From assembly GCA_009739215.1 (NCBI GenBank), contig VSJF01000011.1, forward strand, positions 1,178,001 to 1,242,000: DNA of 64,000 nucleotides, written 5' to 3'. Positions within the stretch are counted from its first letter, which is position 1, and the number at the start of each line of letters is the position of its first letter. The DNA is from Floccularia luteovirens (lineage: Eukaryota > Basidiomycota > Agaricomycetes > Agaricales > Squamanitaceae). The notes below the pieces were generated by a model, which ran no database searches, was not told where the DNA came from, and saw only the letters and a program-made list of their open reading frames with translations. The position numbers and the translations under genes are program-made. This document shows, piece after piece, positions 63,420-64,000 of this stretch.

Positions 63420-64000
63420 GAGTTGACAACTTGGCCTTTATTTACAGCCGATCCACTGGAAATTCCGCATTATCCTCCACCGAAATCGTTACTATTTTTT
63501 CATCGTCTTGGACGTCATCATGATCTTTTCGCATAAATATTTCCCGCTATCAATGCTTGTACTGTTGCTCTCAATTAATTTATTCCCCTCCCCCTTCTGT
63601 AAATCGCCCATACTCAGTGACTACCGATCCGATTTCACATCTCCTCCACGACACGCTTACGCTCTTCCTGCTCTCGTCTTGCGTCGAATTATCAAATTCA
63701 AATGTTATCCAAGTTTTTTTTATCCACTTCTTATTTGAATCTATCATCGCCTCCCCCTTGCGAGTCAGACGGTCCCAGAATATTGAATCCCCATCATCAC
63801 ATGACACTTAGTGAAATCACCTCGAGCATTCTTGACTCGTCTTTCACATCTTTATATCATGAGCTATATGCGTCGGATCACACTAGTAAAGTATTAGACA
63901 TTGGCTATGTATGTCTTTATCGCCCCCACGGAAGGGTTTTGGTTACCTAAGAATTTGGTGTAGAAACCAGTGCCCTCCCTTTATTCACACTTGTGTCCAT
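63420..64000. other. 3' flank, no gene supported
   Basis: Downstream of the HMG-box gene to the window edge. Open frames are short, overlap on both strands and match no family. Presumably 3' UTR and intergenic DNA; a gene could begin beyond the window. Confidence 0.5.

Overview
The window looks like nuclear DNA of a basidiomycete, most likely an Agaricomycete. Genes are dense and sit on both strands. Nearly all are split by short GT..AG introns of about 48-80 bases. The gene set is fungal and partly basidiomycete-specific: DASH subunit Dam1, OPT oligopeptide transporters, a DUF6593 protein, MAPEG-like proteins, a GH53 galactanase, a GH16 glucanase and an HMG-box factor. No bacterial or viral genes, rRNA, tRNA or CRISPR array were seen.

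Layout. 1.8-5.0 kb (-): Hsl1/Gin4/Cdr2-type kinase, divergent from a mitochondrial PPR-type gene (5.2-8.2 kb, +). 10.2-11.4 kb (+): type II membrane glycosyltransferase-like protein with a MITE in its 3' flank. 11.7-13.7 kb (-): TFIIE alpha. 13.9-18.1 kb (-): condensin CAP-G/Cnd3. 19.9-22.6 kb (+): COPII coat protein Sec23. 22.9-23.1 kb: a second MITE with a target-site duplication. 24.2-32.7 kb: two tandem OPT transporters, the second with three in-frame stops. 32.9-34.1 kb: Dam1. 34.4-36.1 kb (-): two tandem MAPEG-like genes. 36.8-37.9 kb: double GFA protein. 38.2-41.0 kb: RING-H2 protein. 41.4-41.6 kb (-): a 34-residue membrane peptide. 41.9-43.3 kb (-): GH53. 43.9-45.3 kb: LRR/F-box-like protein. 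45.5-49.0 kb: Nup96-type nucleoporin. 49.2-50.8 kb (-): GH16. 52.1-52.9 kb (-): DUF6593. 54.5-55.2 kb (-): Ubc4/5-type E2. 56.4-59.4 kb (-): RRM-like and coiled-coil protein. 59.5-60.5 kb: GPI12/PIG-L. 60.5-61.1 kb (-): unknown protein. 61.8-63.4 kb: HMG-box factor.

The genes form no pathway or cluster; most are housekeeping genes in ordinary fungal order. Two pairs share very short divergent promoters (214 and 79 bases), and GPI12 and its neighbour converge with 10 bases between stop codons.

The most striking signal is a set of about 30 places, in ten otherwise well-conserved genes, where the conserved protein continues only if one extra base is skipped. Every case found is a one-base gain (+1); none is a one-base loss. 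Fourteen lie in the 5' half of the condensin gene. Insertion-type consensus error in low-coverage patches is the simplest explanation. Programmed +1 frameshifting or RNA editing is the exciting alternative. Reads, RNA and peptides would separate them.
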